The notes: a model not told the origin generated them from the letters alone. 64,000 bases of DNA from Alkalihalobacillus trypoxylicola (GCF_001590785.1 NZ_LTAO01000034.1:170312-234311); one strand, 5' to 3'; counted from the stretch's first letter, positions 1 to 9,479 are shown. Made by a program: numbers and translations.

Positions 1-1607
1 GTGATACAACGAACCTTGATGTGAAATTCCGTTATAAATTAGCAGACGAAAAAGCTAAAAATCTACTTGATATTCATATGCGATTAGTTTCAGAAAGAAT
101 TCCGTATCAACATGATTTAAACTTTACTTTATTTAACCCAATAGCTTATCGTCGTTCAGGAGTTGTAAAGATCGCTCTTTATATTCCAGAGGAAAACTTT
201 ACGATTAAAGATTATGATGGAAACACGATTCCTCATGCGATTTTAAATAAAGTAGAATTAACAGACTATGTTCTGAAGCAAACGATTCAATTGAATCCAA
301 GTAAGAATATCTATATGCCGAAGAAGGTTTACTTGGCTGAAATTCTATTATATACAACAAATCTTAATGGCTTAGGTTACAGCAGCTATTATTTAGATTT
401 AAATGATGAGGGTGCAAGTAAAACGATAGAGCAGTCTAATAAGCAGCATATTGAAAATGACTATTTTGACATTAAGCTTGCAGATAATAACACGTTAACG
501 ATTGTTGACAAAAACTCTTCAAAGGAATATACAAACCAAATGATTTTTGTTGAAAATGGAGATGATGGGGATTCTTATAATTATTCTCCACCAAGACAAG
601 ATTTAGTATCTTATTCAACAGAATCTGAAATAATAAATGTGAACTACTTTGCTTCTGAGGTAGAAGAGCACCTAGAATTCACGTTAAAAATGAAGGTTCC
701 TTATAATTTAGAAGAGAGAGCTAATCAGGTTGCTGACCGTGATTTTGTGCTAAAAACAACGGTTTCACTAAGAAAGAATGAAGAGCTGATTCGTTTTGAA
801 GTTGAGGCGGACAATCAAGTTTTAAGTCACCGTCTATGTGTTCAATTCAATACAGAAATCGCTAGTAAATTCTCGACTGCGGATCAACTGTTTGGAACGG
901 TTACTAGACCTGTTTATTTGCCAGAGATGGAAGTCTGGGAGGAAGAAAAATGGGAAGAAGCACCGATTTCAATTGAACCAATGCAAAGCTTTGTTTCTTT
1001 ACACGATGCTCAAAGTGTAGCTACCGTATTTACTGAAGGAGTTAGAGAGTATGAAATCGTGGGAAATGATTATGATACGATTCAATTAACTTTATTTAGA
1101 ACCTTTAGTCATATGGGGAAAACAGACTTATTGTATCGTCCAGGTCGAGCCTCTGGAGAAACCATTGTCGAAACACCAGATGCGCAATTATTAGGAAAAG
1201 TGAAGTCAACCTTTGCTTATCGTATTCAAAATAATACAACCTTCGATGAAGCGGATATTGCAAAAACGGCAAAAGAATATTTGTCACCAGTTGCCTATTA
1301 CCAGTTTTCTGATTTTTTAAACGGTCGAATGATTTATGTATATCGTGATGAAGAGAAAACAAATGATTTATCATACAATCTCTTCAATTATGAAAGCATG
1401 GATTCGATTATCAGTACGATTAAAAAGGCGGAAGAAAGTAATGAATTAATTGTACGTGTTTTCAATCCGTATGTAGATAAATTATCTACTATTGAAGAAG
1501 AATTAGTGAAAAAGGGTCAGTTTGTTATGCTTGATGAAGTAACAGAAGCAGACAGATTGGAAACCTTAAAGCCGTATCAATTTAGCACGATTTCTATTTC
1601 TTTATAA
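1..1607 (+). CDS. GH38 alpha-mannosidase, C-terminal part (5' truncated by window edge)
   Basis: The reading frame is open through the left edge (codons from base 3), so the catalytic N-terminal half lies outside the window; a GTG at 21 is internal, not a start. The visible ~530 residues match the C-terminal beta-sandwich half of glycoside hydrolase family 38, including the family-typical stretch ENGDDGDSYNYSPPRQD near residue 190. Family members remove alpha-mannosyl residues; bacterial forms often work in the cytoplasm on mannosides brought in by a PTS, as MngB does. A hairpin terminator at 1624 follows, so this gene closes an upstream transcript. The PRD regulator, fructokinase and manA downstream make a coherent mannoside pathway. 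The exact substrate cannot be told from this half. Confidence 0.85.
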   Translation, partial: DTTNLDVKFRYKLADEKAKNLLDIHMRLVSERIPYQHDLNFTLFNPIAYRRSGVVKIALYIPEENFTIKDYDGNTIPHAILNKVELTDYVLKQTIQLNPSKNIYMPKKVYLAEILLYTTNLNGLGYSSYYLDLNDEGASKTIEQSNKQHIENDYFDIKLADNNTLTIVDKNSSKEYTNQMIFVENGDDGDSYNYSPPRQDLVSYSTESEIINVNYFASEVEEHLEFTLKMKVPYNLEERANQVADRDFVLKTTVSLRKNEELIRFEVEADNQVLSHRLCVQFNTEIASKFSTADQLFGTVTRPVYLPEMEVWEEEKWEEAPISIEPMQSFVSLHDAQSVATVFTEGVREYEIVGNDYDTIQLTLFRTFSHMGKTDLLYRPGRASGETIVETPDAQLLGKVKSTFAYRIQNNTTFDEADIAKTAKEYLSPVAYYQFSDFLNGRMIYVYRDEEKTNDLSYNLFNYESMDSIISTIKKAEESNELIVRVFNPYVDKLSTIEEELVKKGQFVMLDEVTEADRLETLKPYQFSTISISL

Positions 1608-1623
1608 ATTAAAATAACACAGG

Positions 1624-1658
1624 TTTCCACCTGCTATTAAAGTAGGTGGAAATTCTTT
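1624..1658 (+). terminator. Intrinsic terminator after the GH38 gene
   Basis: TTTCCACCT (1624-1632) pairs with AGGTGGAAA (1644-1652), followed by a short T-rich tract. It lies 17 bases after the mannosidase stop codon and separates it from the regulator gene. Confidence 0.75.
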
Positions 1659-1812
1659 AAATACAACGCTTCTAAACTAGAGTTGAATCTATTTATTCTA
1701 CTGCATAAAAGTTATAATATGACTATCTATCATGTCATTTATAAAACGTTGCAAGGCTTCATCTCTATATTATTATATTGAGGAACATTCCTTCATGGAG
1801 AGGAGAATTACA

Positions 1813-3732
1813 ATGTTTACTGATATTCGGAAGAATAAAATATTTAACCTTCTGGAAGAAAATCAGTTTGAATGGAACGGAGACAAGCTAGGAGAACTTT
1901 TATCTATTTCTGATCGGACTGTTCGCAAAGAAATTAAGGAAATGAATGAAGTTTGCAAAAATCACGGCTTTCTTATTAAAAATATGCGTGGACAAGGATT
2001 ATATTTTGATGTGTTTGACCAACAAAATTTTCTTCAGTTTAAGAGCAGTAATACTTCCTCTCCACTTTATTTTGATATTAATACAAAAGATGGACGCATG
2101 AAGCAATGTATCCTTACTTTGCTATATGAGCATCAATACATCACCTTAGAAGAATTAGCAGAAAAGATGTTTGTGAGCAGAACGACGATAAGCTCGGAGA
2201 TTAATGGAATTCGAACGCTTTTGGATTCTCATCAGCTTGTTTTGCATTCAAAGGTAGGGAAAGGGATATTCATTGAAGGTTCAGAGTTTCAGAAACGTAA
2301 CACCTTAGTATCGATCATTGATTATAGTATTGATTATTCTCAAATTGAAAAATATTTTGATTGGCAAGAACAAAGAGATGATGTAGAAACGTTACAAAAA
2401 AAACTACCTCTTTTATTTAGTCTGCATCATCTATATTTTACGGATGAAAACTTAAACCATTTCATCTATTACCTGGTTATTATGGCTGATAGGATTAAGC
2501 ATCAATTTATTCTTGAGCAAGAAGCTAAACCAGAGCAGGTTGGTCCTTATGCTCCATTGATGGATTCGTTAATGAGTCTGTTATCCGACCTCTTTAAAAT
2601 AAATATACCTCAATCGGAGAAGGACAATCTTTTTGTTCAAGTAAAAAGTAAAATGATTTATAAACCGGATCAAGACCCGCTTTATAATGAAATGCTTGAA
2701 GCTTATATTGAATCCTTTTTAGATAAAATCAATGAAAACTATTATTATGATTTGAGTAAGGATGAGCAATTGAGAAATGACTTGAGGAGTCATATTCATT
2801 CAATGCTTTATCGAGCAGAAAATAATATTAGAGTGAGAAATCCAATGGAGGAGCATATTAAAAAGTATTTTCCTCTAGCTTACGAGGTTACTTTATATGC
2901 TATTAAGTCTATAAAAGATGAGTTCCCTTATGAAATTAACCTTGGGGAAATTGCTTATTTAGCTCTTCATATTGGTGCCTCATTAGAACGGAATTATCAG
3001 GTTAAATATGAGCGTCATAACTCCTGTTTGATTGTTTGTGGTTCTGGGTTTGGAACGGCGCGAATGATTGAAACAACCATTAAGCAAGCGATTCCGAATT
3101 TGTTCATTACAAAAACGATATCCGCACAAAAGTATAGTGTGCTACCCTATATAGAGGAAGATGTTGTCATTACATCTGTTCAGATAGAAGAGAAAAACAA
3201 ACCTGTTTTCAAAATAGAAACCCTTCCTTCCAAAAAAGAAATCATTGAGCTTGATAAGAAAATTACGAGGGAGCTAAGTCAAACAACCGATCTTTTATTA
3301 AAGTATTTTTCACCGACTTTCTTTTTTAAGAAATCTTTTAAAAATAAAGAAGAGGCGATCAAAATTTTAACGAAAGCGATGGCTGAAGAAAAAGTAATTG
3401 ATGATGAAGCTGAATTTACAAAAGCGATTTTCAAGAGAGAGGAACTTGGCTCGACCGTCATTGGTGAAGGAGTTGCGATTCCTCATCCTTTAAATCTGCT
3501 ATCAAAGCGAACACAAATTGGAATTGCGCTTGCCGAAGAGCCGATTGAATGGGCAAATGGTCAGCAAACACAATTAATTTTCTTATTAGCGATAAGTAAA
3601 GAAGATTATGAGGAAGCGATGGGGATTTACGATTTTATTGTTGAAATTATTAGAGAAAACCAAGCGGAAATCCTTAGCTCAGCAAGAAGTTTTAACGAAT
3701 TTATTTTAAAAGCTAAATTAATATATGAATAA
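1813..3732 (+). CDS. PRD-containing transcriptional activator with PTS EIIB-like and EIIA domains (ManR/MtlR type)
   Basis: A 639-residue BglG-family type regulator. In order: N-terminal helix-turn-helix (DRTVRKEIKEMNEV) and a second HTH (SRTTISSEINGIRTLL), two PRD modules (about residues 190-400), an EIIB-like domain with the P-loop cysteine C409 in CGSGFGTA, and an EIIA domain of the mannitol/fructose class with likely phosphohistidine H558 in IPHP. Such proteins sense sugar flux by PTS phosphorylation and activate their own sugar operon. Neighbours (GH38, fructokinase, manA) suggest mannose or a mannoside. The frame extends to 1732, but the ATG at 1813 has GGAGAGGAG just upstream and is preferred. 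The PTS permease it would sense is not visible. Confidence 0.88.
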   Translation: MFTDIRKNKIFNLLEENQFEWNGDKLGELLSISDRTVRKEIKEMNEVCKNHGFLIKNMRGQGLYFDVFDQQNFLQFKSSNTSSPLYFDINTKDGRMKQCILTLLYEHQYITLEELAEKMFVSRTTISSEINGIRTLLDSHQLVLHSKVGKGIFIEGSEFQKRNTLVSIIDYSIDYSQIEKYFDWQEQRDDVETLQKKLPLLFSLHHLYFTDENLNHFIYYLVIMADRIKHQFILEQEAKPEQVGPYAPLMDSLMSLLSDLFKINIPQSEKDNLFVQVKSKMIYKPDQDPLYNEMLEAYIESFLDKINENYYYDLSKDEQLRNDLRSHIHSMLYRAENNIRVRNPMEEHIKKYFPLAYEVTLYAIKSIKDEFPYEINLGEIAYLALHIGASLERNYQVKYERHNSCLIVCGSGFGTARMIETTIKQAIPNLFITKTISAQKYSVLPYIEEDVVITSVQIEEKNKPVFKIETLPSKKEIIELDKKITRELSQTTDLLLKYFSPTFFFKKSFKNKEEAIKILTKAMAEEKVIDDEAEFTKAIFKREELGSTVIGEGVAIPHPLNLLSKRTQIGIALAEEPIEWANGQQTQLIFLLAISKEDYEEAMGIYDFIVEIIRENQAEILSSARSFNEFILKAKLIYE

Positions 3733-3779
3733 GGGTTTTGATTGCATTAAAATAGGACAACAGAATTGGGGGAAATGGA

Positions 3780-4643
3780 ATGTTAGCTGCAATTGAAGCG
3801 GGTGGAACGAAGTTTGTTTGTGCAGTCGGTGATGAGACAGGTCGTATAGTCGATAGAATAAAAATTCCGACGACAATTCCAGAGGAAACAATGACTGAAG
3901 TCATAAAGTTCTTTAAAAAATATACGGTGAAATCCATTGGGATTGGATCATTTGGCCCCATCGATATTAACGAAGACAGCCCAGCCTATGGACATATTAC
4001 TTCTACTCCTAAATTGGCTTGGAAAGACTATCCTATTGTTGAGACCATGAAGAAGGCCTTTGGAGTTCCCGTTGGCTTTAACACGGATGTCAATGCTGCT
4101 GCCTTGGGTGAAGCGACTTTTGGTGCTGCCAAGGGGCTAGATAGCTGCTTATACATCACAGTTGGAACAGGCATTGGAGCAGGAGCGATTGTACAAGGAC
4201 AGCTACTTCAAGGGTTATCACACCCTGAGATGGGACATATCTTAGTCAGACGTCATCCAAATGATTCATATGAAGGGAATTGTCCGTATCATGGAGATTG
4301 TCTCGAGGGAATGGCAGCAGGTCCTGCAATTGAAAATAGATGGGGATTAAAAGGAGCAGAACTATCAGAAAGAGAGGAAGTATGGGACTTGGAGGGCTAT
4401 TACTTAGCACAAGCCATTATGCAATATTCTCTAATTCTTTCTCCTAAAAAAATAATTCTTGGCGGAGGAGTTAGTAATCAAAAGCAGGTATTCGAAGCGA
4501 TCCACAAATATTTACCTGAATTTATTCAGAATTACATCTCGCTTCCAGAGCTTTCGAGTTACATTGTAAAACCAGGACTAGGTGATGATTCTGGGATTTC
4601 AGGAGCATTAATGCTCGCTTCCAGAGCTTTAGAAAATAATTAA
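3780..4643 (+). CDS. ROK-family fructokinase (YdhR/GmuE type)
   Basis: A 287-residue ROK sugar kinase, cytoplasmic, expected to phosphorylate fructose (possibly mannose) with ATP. The N-terminus AAIEAGGTKFVCAVG is the ROK phosphate-binding loop. HPEMGH (H148) and C168, H171 and C174 in CPYHGDC form the zinc site typical of the YdhR/ScrK subgroup, distinct from the CxCGxxGCxE of glucokinases. GGGGAAATGG provides the ribosome site. It begins 47 bases after the regulator and precedes manA; in Bacillus subtilis the homologue sits in the glucomannan operon next to a mannose-6-phosphate isomerase, so the pairing is conserved. Role in mannoside use is inference. Confidence 0.88.
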   Translation: MLAAIEAGGTKFVCAVGDETGRIVDRIKIPTTIPEETMTEVIKFFKKYTVKSIGIGSFGPIDINEDSPAYGHITSTPKLAWKDYPIVETMKKAFGVPVGFNTDVNAAALGEATFGAAKGLDSCLYITVGTGIGAGAIVQGQLLQGLSHPEMGHILVRRHPNDSYEGNCPYHGDCLEGMAAGPAIENRWGLKGAELSEREEVWDLEGYYLAQAIMQYSLILSPKKIILGGGVSNQKQVFEAIHKYLPEFIQNYISLPELSSYIVKPGLGDDSGISGALMLASRALENN

Positions 4644-4703
4644 ATCTCTAGATGTTGCACTATTATGGATGAAATATGAAAAAGTGAACGATTGGAGGCA
4701 CAT

Positions 4704-5663
4704 ATGAGTGTAATGGAACCTATTTTTTTACAGCCTGTTTTTCAGGAGAGAATCTGGGGTGGCGAAAAATTAAATACGCAATTTGGTTATGAAATCCCAT
4801 CTAAACTAACAGGGGAAGCATGGGTAATCTCTGCACACCCGAATGGACAAAGCAAGGTTGAAAACGGCAGGCTTGCTGGCAAAACCTTAAAAGAGGTTTG
4901 GGAAAACGAGGGCGAGCTTTTTAATAAAAGTAAAAATCAAGAAGAAGACTATCCTTTATTAGTCAAAATACTAGATGCTGCAGAAAACTTATCAGTACAA
5001 GTACATCCAGATGACCAATATGCTCGTGAAGTAGAGGGGGTTCCTTATGGAAAAACCGAATGCTGGTATGTCATTAGTGCAGAAGAAGATTCAGAGCTTA
5101 TTATCGGACATCATGCAAAAAGTCATCAAGAACTGAAAGATATGGTGGACTCAGGACATTGGGACAAGCTACTTAGACGGGTTAAAGTACAGGCTGGTGA
5201 TTTTGTCTATGTACCAAGTGGCACTATTCACGCAATTGGAAAAGGAATTGTGATTCTTGAAACACAGCAAAGCTCAGATATTACGTATCGAGTATATGAT
5301 TATGATCGAACAGACTCCGAGGGTAATAAACGGGAATTACATTTAGAGCAATCTATTCAGGTCACAACGGTCCCACACGAGGATTATGCAGTGAGCAGTA
5401 GTGAAAAGGTCTATGGTGAATTATTAGAAAAGAAATTGGTTGAAGAGTATTATTTCAAGGTCTATCATTGGCAGCTTAACGGTGAGGCAGCCCTTCAATT
5501 AGAGAACGACTTTTTACAAGTGAGTGTATTAGAAGGAGAAGCCGTTCTGACTATTAATGGAACCGATTATCACATTAAAAAAGGAAAACATTTTATCTTA
5601 CCAAACGGTATAAAGGAATACAGCCTAAAAGGAAAAGCTGAATTCATCGTATCTCATGTCTAA
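4704..5663 (+). CDS. manA: Mannose-6-phosphate isomerase, class I
   Basis: A 319-residue cupin-fold zinc enzyme interconverting mannose-6-phosphate and fructose-6-phosphate. Zinc ligands are recognisable: Q and H in VQVHPDD, E in GKTECWYVI, and H in GTIHAIGKG; the YRVYDYDR segment is also family-typical. The short Firmicutes length matches ManA/GmuF/Pmi. The frame can start at a TTG at 4692, but that TTG is part of the Shine-Dalgarno TTGGAGG for the ATG at 4704, which is chosen. It ends the kinase-isomerase pair and is followed by a strong hairpin at 5714. It completes conversion of mannose units to glycolytic fructose-6-phosphate. Confidence 0.93.
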   Translation: MSVMEPIFLQPVFQERIWGGEKLNTQFGYEIPSKLTGEAWVISAHPNGQSKVENGRLAGKTLKEVWENEGELFNKSKNQEEDYPLLVKILDAAENLSVQVHPDDQYAREVEGVPYGKTECWYVISAEEDSELIIGHHAKSHQELKDMVDSGHWDKLLRRVKVQAGDFVYVPSGTIHAIGKGIVILETQQSSDITYRVYDYDRTDSEGNKRELHLEQSIQVTTVPHEDYAVSSSEKVYGELLEKKLVEEYYFKVYHWQLNGEAALQLENDFLQVSVLEGEAVLTINGTDYHIKKGKHFILPNGIKEYSLKGKAEFIVSHV

Positions 5664-5713
5664 AATGACCTGATCGTATGGGGGAGTTCAGCATTAAAAT
5701 TACTTCTAATATA

Positions 5714-5750
5714 AAAGGCCGATGACATTTAAAAAGTCATCGGCTTTGTG
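5714..5750. terminator. Bidirectional hairpin terminator after manA
   Basis: AAAGGCCGATGAC (5714-5726) pairs with GTCATCGGCTTT (5736-5747). T-rich sequence flanks both sides, so it can end manA transcripts on the plus strand and the sigma-factor operon on the minus strand. Confidence 0.75.
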
Positions 5751-5900
5751 CTGTCTATAGTGATTAAATGAATCTTATTTCTGTTTGTAAAGGAGTGGAG
5801 CCTAATGATACTAATCAACATTAATCAAAGGAAGTCATGAATGCATGCTCACATCAGTAGCAAAACGATTCCTTTTATTTAACCATTATGGATGAATCTT

Positions 5901-6569
5901 TTATTGAGTAATGACATCCATTTTGGAATGAATGATTTCTCCTTGATCGGTTTTAATGGTTAAAGGTTCAACTATTTGATCAATACCAATACGAGAGTAA
6001 GGTATTCTACCTTCCTCACCTCCTGAATTGGTAATATGAATGATTATTTCCGTATTTCCTATTTTTCTAATCGTATTTATTTCTAATTGTGAACCTTCAT
6101 AATCATTTCCTAATTGGATGTGAACTTGTTTCTTTCCTTCTGATATAGTTGATATCTGATAATAACTAGATGTTGTACTCTCACTCATTAGTAGATATCC
6201 TTCATCGATGGTCCAATAAGGATCACTTGAAACAAGCGTCCAAATAATAGTAGAAAATAATAGGAAAGGAATCATAATTAGTAAAGCTTGATCTAGCTTG
6301 TTGTATTTAGTGTTCTTCATTCTTTTTGTGAAAAATGGAAGAAATAAGACACCCAAAAAAGCTACAGTTGCTATGCTTACACCAAGAAATCCATAACCTA
6401 ACCCTTCAAAACCACCTACCTTAAAAAAGCCATAAAGTATAATTAAAATTCCAATTATAAAAGTTATTAAAGGAGCTAAATACAACTTTTCTACTTTCTT
6501 TGAAATAATTAACGTAAATACGAAAATGAGTATACCGATAAATAACCCAAAGATATTAATTGCTGACAA
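5901..6569 (-). CDS. Hypothetical membrane protein, third gene of the ECF sigma operon
   Basis: A 222-residue protein I do not recognise. It has four hydrophobic segments in the first ~125 residues (starting INIFGLFIG, LAPLITFIIG, LGYGFLGVS and ALLIMIPFLL) and then a ~100-residue polar domain rich in beta-prone Ile/Thr/Ser that would face outside. It lies 15 bases after the anti-sigma gene on the same strand and is probably co-transcribed. By position it may assist the anti-sigma factor or be the stress-response effector; that is inference. No catalytic motif was seen. Confidence 0.7.
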   Translation of the reverse strand: MSAINIFGLFIGILIFVFTLIISKKVEKLYLAPLITFIIGILIILYGFFKVGGFEGLGYGFLGVSIATVAFLGVLFLPFFTKRMKNTKYNKLDQALLIMIPFLLFSTIIWTLVSSDPYWTIDEGYLLMSESTTSSYYQISTISEGKKQVHIQLGNDYEGSQLEINTIRKIGNTEIIIHITNSGGEEGRIPYSRIGIDQIVEPLTIKTDQGEIIHSKMDVITQ

Positions 6570-6584
6570 AATAACCGCCTCCTA

Positions 6585-7076
6585 TTATAAAAAAATCGGT
6601 ATTATTCGGTCTAAAAATAAGACAATCATTAAGTCAAAAAGAATGAAATACCAGAGCCATTTTTTATTGAAAAATACAATGGATAATATATTTAAAAAAA
6701 TCATAGTAGGAAAATAAAACATAAAAGTACCTGCTTTTATATAGTCCATAGCTGCTTGTGCAGATAATTCCAAATTGTAGAAGCTAAGTGCAGAAAAGAC
6801 GATAAGAAAAATAATGATTATTCGAATAGAAATAAATAGCCATTTTAGTCCACGATTAAATTGCAGTAGTTTTTTAAAAGGTGCTATCTCTCTTGATTCC
6901 ATTTGTTGATACTTCGGAAAAGGAGTCTCATCATTGATTATTTCATTATAAAGTCGCTGGCAATCACTGCACTCATTCATATGCTCTAAAACAATATCTT
7001 TTGCTTCCTTCTCTAATTCATCTAGAATGGGAATTAATTCATTAGATAGGATATGAATTTTTTCTTCCTCTTTCAT
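6585..7076 (-). CDS. Membrane-bound zinc-finger (zf-HC2) anti-sigma factor
   Basis: A 163-residue protein with the anti-sigma zinc motif H32-x3-C36-x2-C39 (HMNECSDCQ) near the N-terminus, followed by three membrane segments (about residues 78-100, 112-132 and 142-162). Such proteins bind and hold an ECF sigma factor at the membrane until a signal releases it. The gene starts 4 bases after the sigma stop codon, with its ribosome site GAGGTG inside the end of the sigma gene, so translation is likely coupled. The motif and location support the call; the inducing signal is unknown. Confidence 0.85.
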   Translation of the reverse strand: MKEEEKIHILSNELIPILDELEKEAKDIVLEHMNECSDCQRLYNEIINDETPFPKYQQMESREIAPFKKLLQFNRGLKWLFISIRIIIIFLIVFSALSFYNLELSAQAAMDYIKAGTFMFYFPTMIFLNILSIVFFNKKWLWYFILFDLMIVLFLDRIIPIFL

Positions 7077-7080
7077 GAAG

Positions 7081-7572
7081 TCACCTCTTTTTAGCTAGCT
7101 GTTTTCTTATTCGAAACACTTTAGATTTAATGGTTGATACAGGAATATTTAAAAGCTCACTAATTTCTTGATAATCATAACCATAATGAAATTTTGCTAA
7201 TAATATTAATCTATCTGTTTTCGATACCATACTTAACACATGATCAATTTGTGAATTAAGTAGTGCCTGTGCTTCAGGTGTTTGATTATTGATTAATAAA
7301 TTTTCTATAATATTTTCTTCCTTTAGTAAATCGGGCTTCTTCTTTTTGTAATAATCGAGTAGTGTATTTTTTGCCGCTTTAATTAACCAACTTTTTATGT
7401 GATGAACATCTTGAACCATAGATGGATTGGTTAAAATTTTAGAAAATAAATCTTGAATAATGTCATCTGCTATTGCCTCATTTTTGGTTAAATGAAATAA
7501 GAAATTCTTTAGATAGAGGTAATAATCTTTATATAGATTTTCAATAACCTTATATAGATTGTCTGTTGTCAT
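7081..7572 (-). CDS. ECF-family RNA polymerase sigma factor
   Basis: A 163-residue sigma-70 family factor. Region 2 spans about residues 15-80 (NEAIADDIIQDLFSKIL, then SWLIKAAKNTLLDYYKKKK) and region 4 lies at the C-terminus (SKTDRLILLAKFHYGYDYQEIS, then IPVSTIKSKVFR). There is no region 1 or 3, as usual for ECF factors. The ATG at 7572 follows GGAGG with a good spacing. The upstream TGCAAC-N16-CGTC element resembles promoters recognised by Bacillus ECF factors, suggesting it transcribes its own operon. The next two genes encode its anti-sigma and a membrane partner. Confidence 0.92.
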   Translation of the reverse strand: MTTDNLYKVIENLYKDYYLYLKNFLFHLTKNEAIADDIIQDLFSKILTNPSMVQDVHHIKSWLIKAAKNTLLDYYKKKKPDLLKEENIIENLLINNQTPEAQALLNSQIDHVLSMVSKTDRLILLAKFHYGYDYQEISELLNIPVSTIKSKVFRIRKQLAKKR

Positions 7573-7603
7573 TTTAATCCTCCATAAATATCCACAATAA
7601 AGA

Positions 7604-7629
7604 GACGATTATAAAACAAAAAAGTTGCA
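7604..7629 (-). promoter_or_regulatory. ECF-type promoter of the first sigma operon
   Basis: On the minus strand TGCAAC (7629-7624) is followed after exactly 16 bases by CGTC (7607-7604), 32 bases before the sigma ATG. This fits the TGAAAC-N16-CGTC pattern known for Bacillus sigma W/X/Y/M-type promoters, so autoregulation is likely. Confidence 0.6.
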
Positions 7630-7744
7630 TGAAATTTACTTGAATCGAAAAAAACTACAATTCCCATAAATTAGAAGCTATTTTTTGTTCATAGTTTTGA
7701 TTTAAATAATTCACAAGCCCTTTAAAATATGTTTACTTAAAAGA

Positions 7745-8009
7745 GTGAATTTTATCATTATTCTATAAGTGATCGAAACCCAACATTCATTATAAAAATG
7801 TCTTGAATGTTTGCGAATTCACTTGTTGATTGTAACGATAGGTAGTGACTCCCAAAGGATGAGCGCAGTCTGAAGATCCACTCTGACGAAGCTCTGCCTA
7901 GTAAGAGTTAGCTGAAGACAAGCCCTTGGGAAAGCATCTACCTATAGTGAAAATCAAAAACCTAATTGGTCGTTTTTCATTAAAAGTTAGAAATGATGAA
8001 ATGGATTCA
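7745..8009 (+). repeat. Structured dispersed element, copy 1
   Basis: About 265 bp bounded by imperfect terminal inverted repeats (GTGAATTTTATCATT on the left, AATGATGAAATGGATTCA on the right). The core (7830-7943) is nearly identical to those at 41.7, 57.1 and 57.3 kb. It can form an outer stem (AGGTAG with CTACCT, then CCCAA with TTGGG) enclosing two abutting hairpins, GGAT/ATCC and ACTCTGAC/GTAAGAGT (one mismatch in this copy), whose loops share GCAG and CTGC. Short reading frames crossing it are not convincing genes. It lies between the sigma-operon promoter and the DUF2268 gene. No known element name is assigned. Confidence 0.8.
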
Positions 8010-8040
8010 AAGTTTTTTGAAAAATTTTTTTTAGATAAAC

Positions 8041-8076
8041 TAGCCCTCCTTTTTATCATAAGAAGGGGGAGCCTAT
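8041..8076. repeat. Imperfect palindrome related to those at 39.1 and 44.0 kb
   Basis: TAGCCCTCCTT ... TAAGAAGGGGGAGCCTA can fold as an imperfect hairpin. Its layout (CTTCT-like and TAAGAAG arms flanking a T-rich loop) resembles the palindromes after katG and the chemoreceptor gene. Possibly a decayed terminator-like repeat. Confidence 0.4.
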
Positions 8077-8225
8077 TTGTGTCTTCACCTATTAAGGTTA
8101 GAAGTTGTATTGACATTCACGCTGCGTAATCGTTTAGCCTTAAAATGTGAAGGTGAATGGTTTACTGGTGAATAAACGTGTAACCAATCACTGTACTCCA
8201 TTATTAGAGGAAGAAGTGTGATAAT

Positions 8226-9169
8226 ATGAGCTTGAAATATAGAATTATAGACACATTTGAACAGTATCAAGAAATGCTAGCCGTTACCGATTTAGAAGAG
8301 AGAAAGAATTATTTTCGTTACACCATGATGCTACCATTTAAGGAGATGTGGAGTACTATTAATGTCCCGCTTAAAGCAAAACAGGAAAACGGGTATGATG
8401 TTCTCATGGCTTCAAAAATGTTAGGCTATGCAGATATTTTTAATGATAAGCAAATTATAGAAGGGTTATCTATTTTAAAAGAGAAGAATATAGATTTGCT
8501 AGTAGAACATACAGTTAAAGCATGTATGGATAGAGCAAATGAAGTGGGTTTGAAAATAAATGCTGAGGAAATAGTGTTTGCCATGTATGTCGCTGATCCA
8601 GATGAATTAAAACTTCAAAATGGCTATACAGGATTTGGAGGTATTCCTGGTTTTATTACGGTAAATATTTTTCCGAATGAGCAGAACGTAACTAAAATTC
8701 CTGCCATTATTGCTCATGAGTTTCATCATAATATTCGCTTTTCTTATTTCGAATGGGATCATGGAAATGTAACAGTTGGAGATTACCTTGTCATAGAAGG
8801 ATTGGCTGATTCATTTGCAAAGGAAATGTATGGAGAGGAGCAACTAGGACCTTGGATTACAAAAATGGATAAAGATGATTTAGAGTACTCGATTCATGTA
8901 ATTGGAGCGGCATTAAATATTAAAGGATTTGCAGAAGTAAGCAGTTATATGTTTGGAGATGAATAGCTAAAAAAGCAGGATACAATCCTGTTGGTCTATC
9001 CTTTTGTGCTGGTTATGCAGTTGGTTATGAAGTAGTTCAATCCTTCATGAAAAAACAAAATACAACCATTTATGAAACGACATTATTGTCTACTCATGAA
9101 ATTATAAATGGCTCTGGCTTATTTGATTTCTTAGAAAATAATAAAAATGAATCCAATCAATTTAAATAG
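8226..9169 (+). pseudogene. DUF2268 putative zinc metalloprotease, broken by one frameshift
   Basis: Codons 8226-8963 encode a YjaZ-like DUF2268 protein with the metalloprotease motif HEFHH (HExxH, H164-H168) and the family ending MFGDE, then meet a TAG at 8964. The missing C-terminus (GYNPVGLSFCAGYAVGYEVVQ region) continues in another frame to a TAG at 9167-9169. Adding one A so that GAATAGC reads GAAATAGC restores GDEIAKKAGY, the expected family sequence, so a single-base deletion explains the break. It may be a true pseudogene or a sequence error; the truncated product keeps HExxH but loses about 68 residues. Upstream GGAAGAAG is a weak ribosome site. Confidence 0.8.
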
Positions 9170-9180
9170 AGGATTCTACT

Positions 9181-9303
9181 GAAGAAGCAGGAAGACGATG
9201 AAGTTTTGAGGAAACAGGGATTTTCCATGTAGATAAGCATCCTAAACCATTAAATCCTTTAATAGAGAAGTTAATAAATCAATATGTAACTGCTTTTAAG
9301 TAA
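9181..9303 (+). pseudogene. Unassigned coding remnant
   Basis: This frame carries protein-like sequence ending HVDKHPKPLNPLIEKL and a further ~10 residues to TAA at 9301, but has an in-frame TGA near 9199, no start and no ribosome site. It looks like the C-terminal tail of a lost gene. I do not recognise the family; chance open frame is possible. Confidence 0.35.
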
Positions 9304-9479
9304 AGAAAGGAATTCCTGTAAATAATTTTACTTAAAATGAGTCTTATTGATAAGCATGAGGTGAGTTTGCTTTAACCTATTTAGAAAACTAAGAGGCAGC
9401 GACAAAACTTGTTTTAAAATCACCACATGAGAGAAAATTGAAATGATGTTTAATGGATGCAAACATTAAGAACGAACCA

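Noticed and set aside
7898..8270. Short frames on both strands across structured element copy 1
   Set aside because: They follow the repeat, lack ribosome sites and are not maintained as intact frames in the other copies; the conserved feature is RNA structure.
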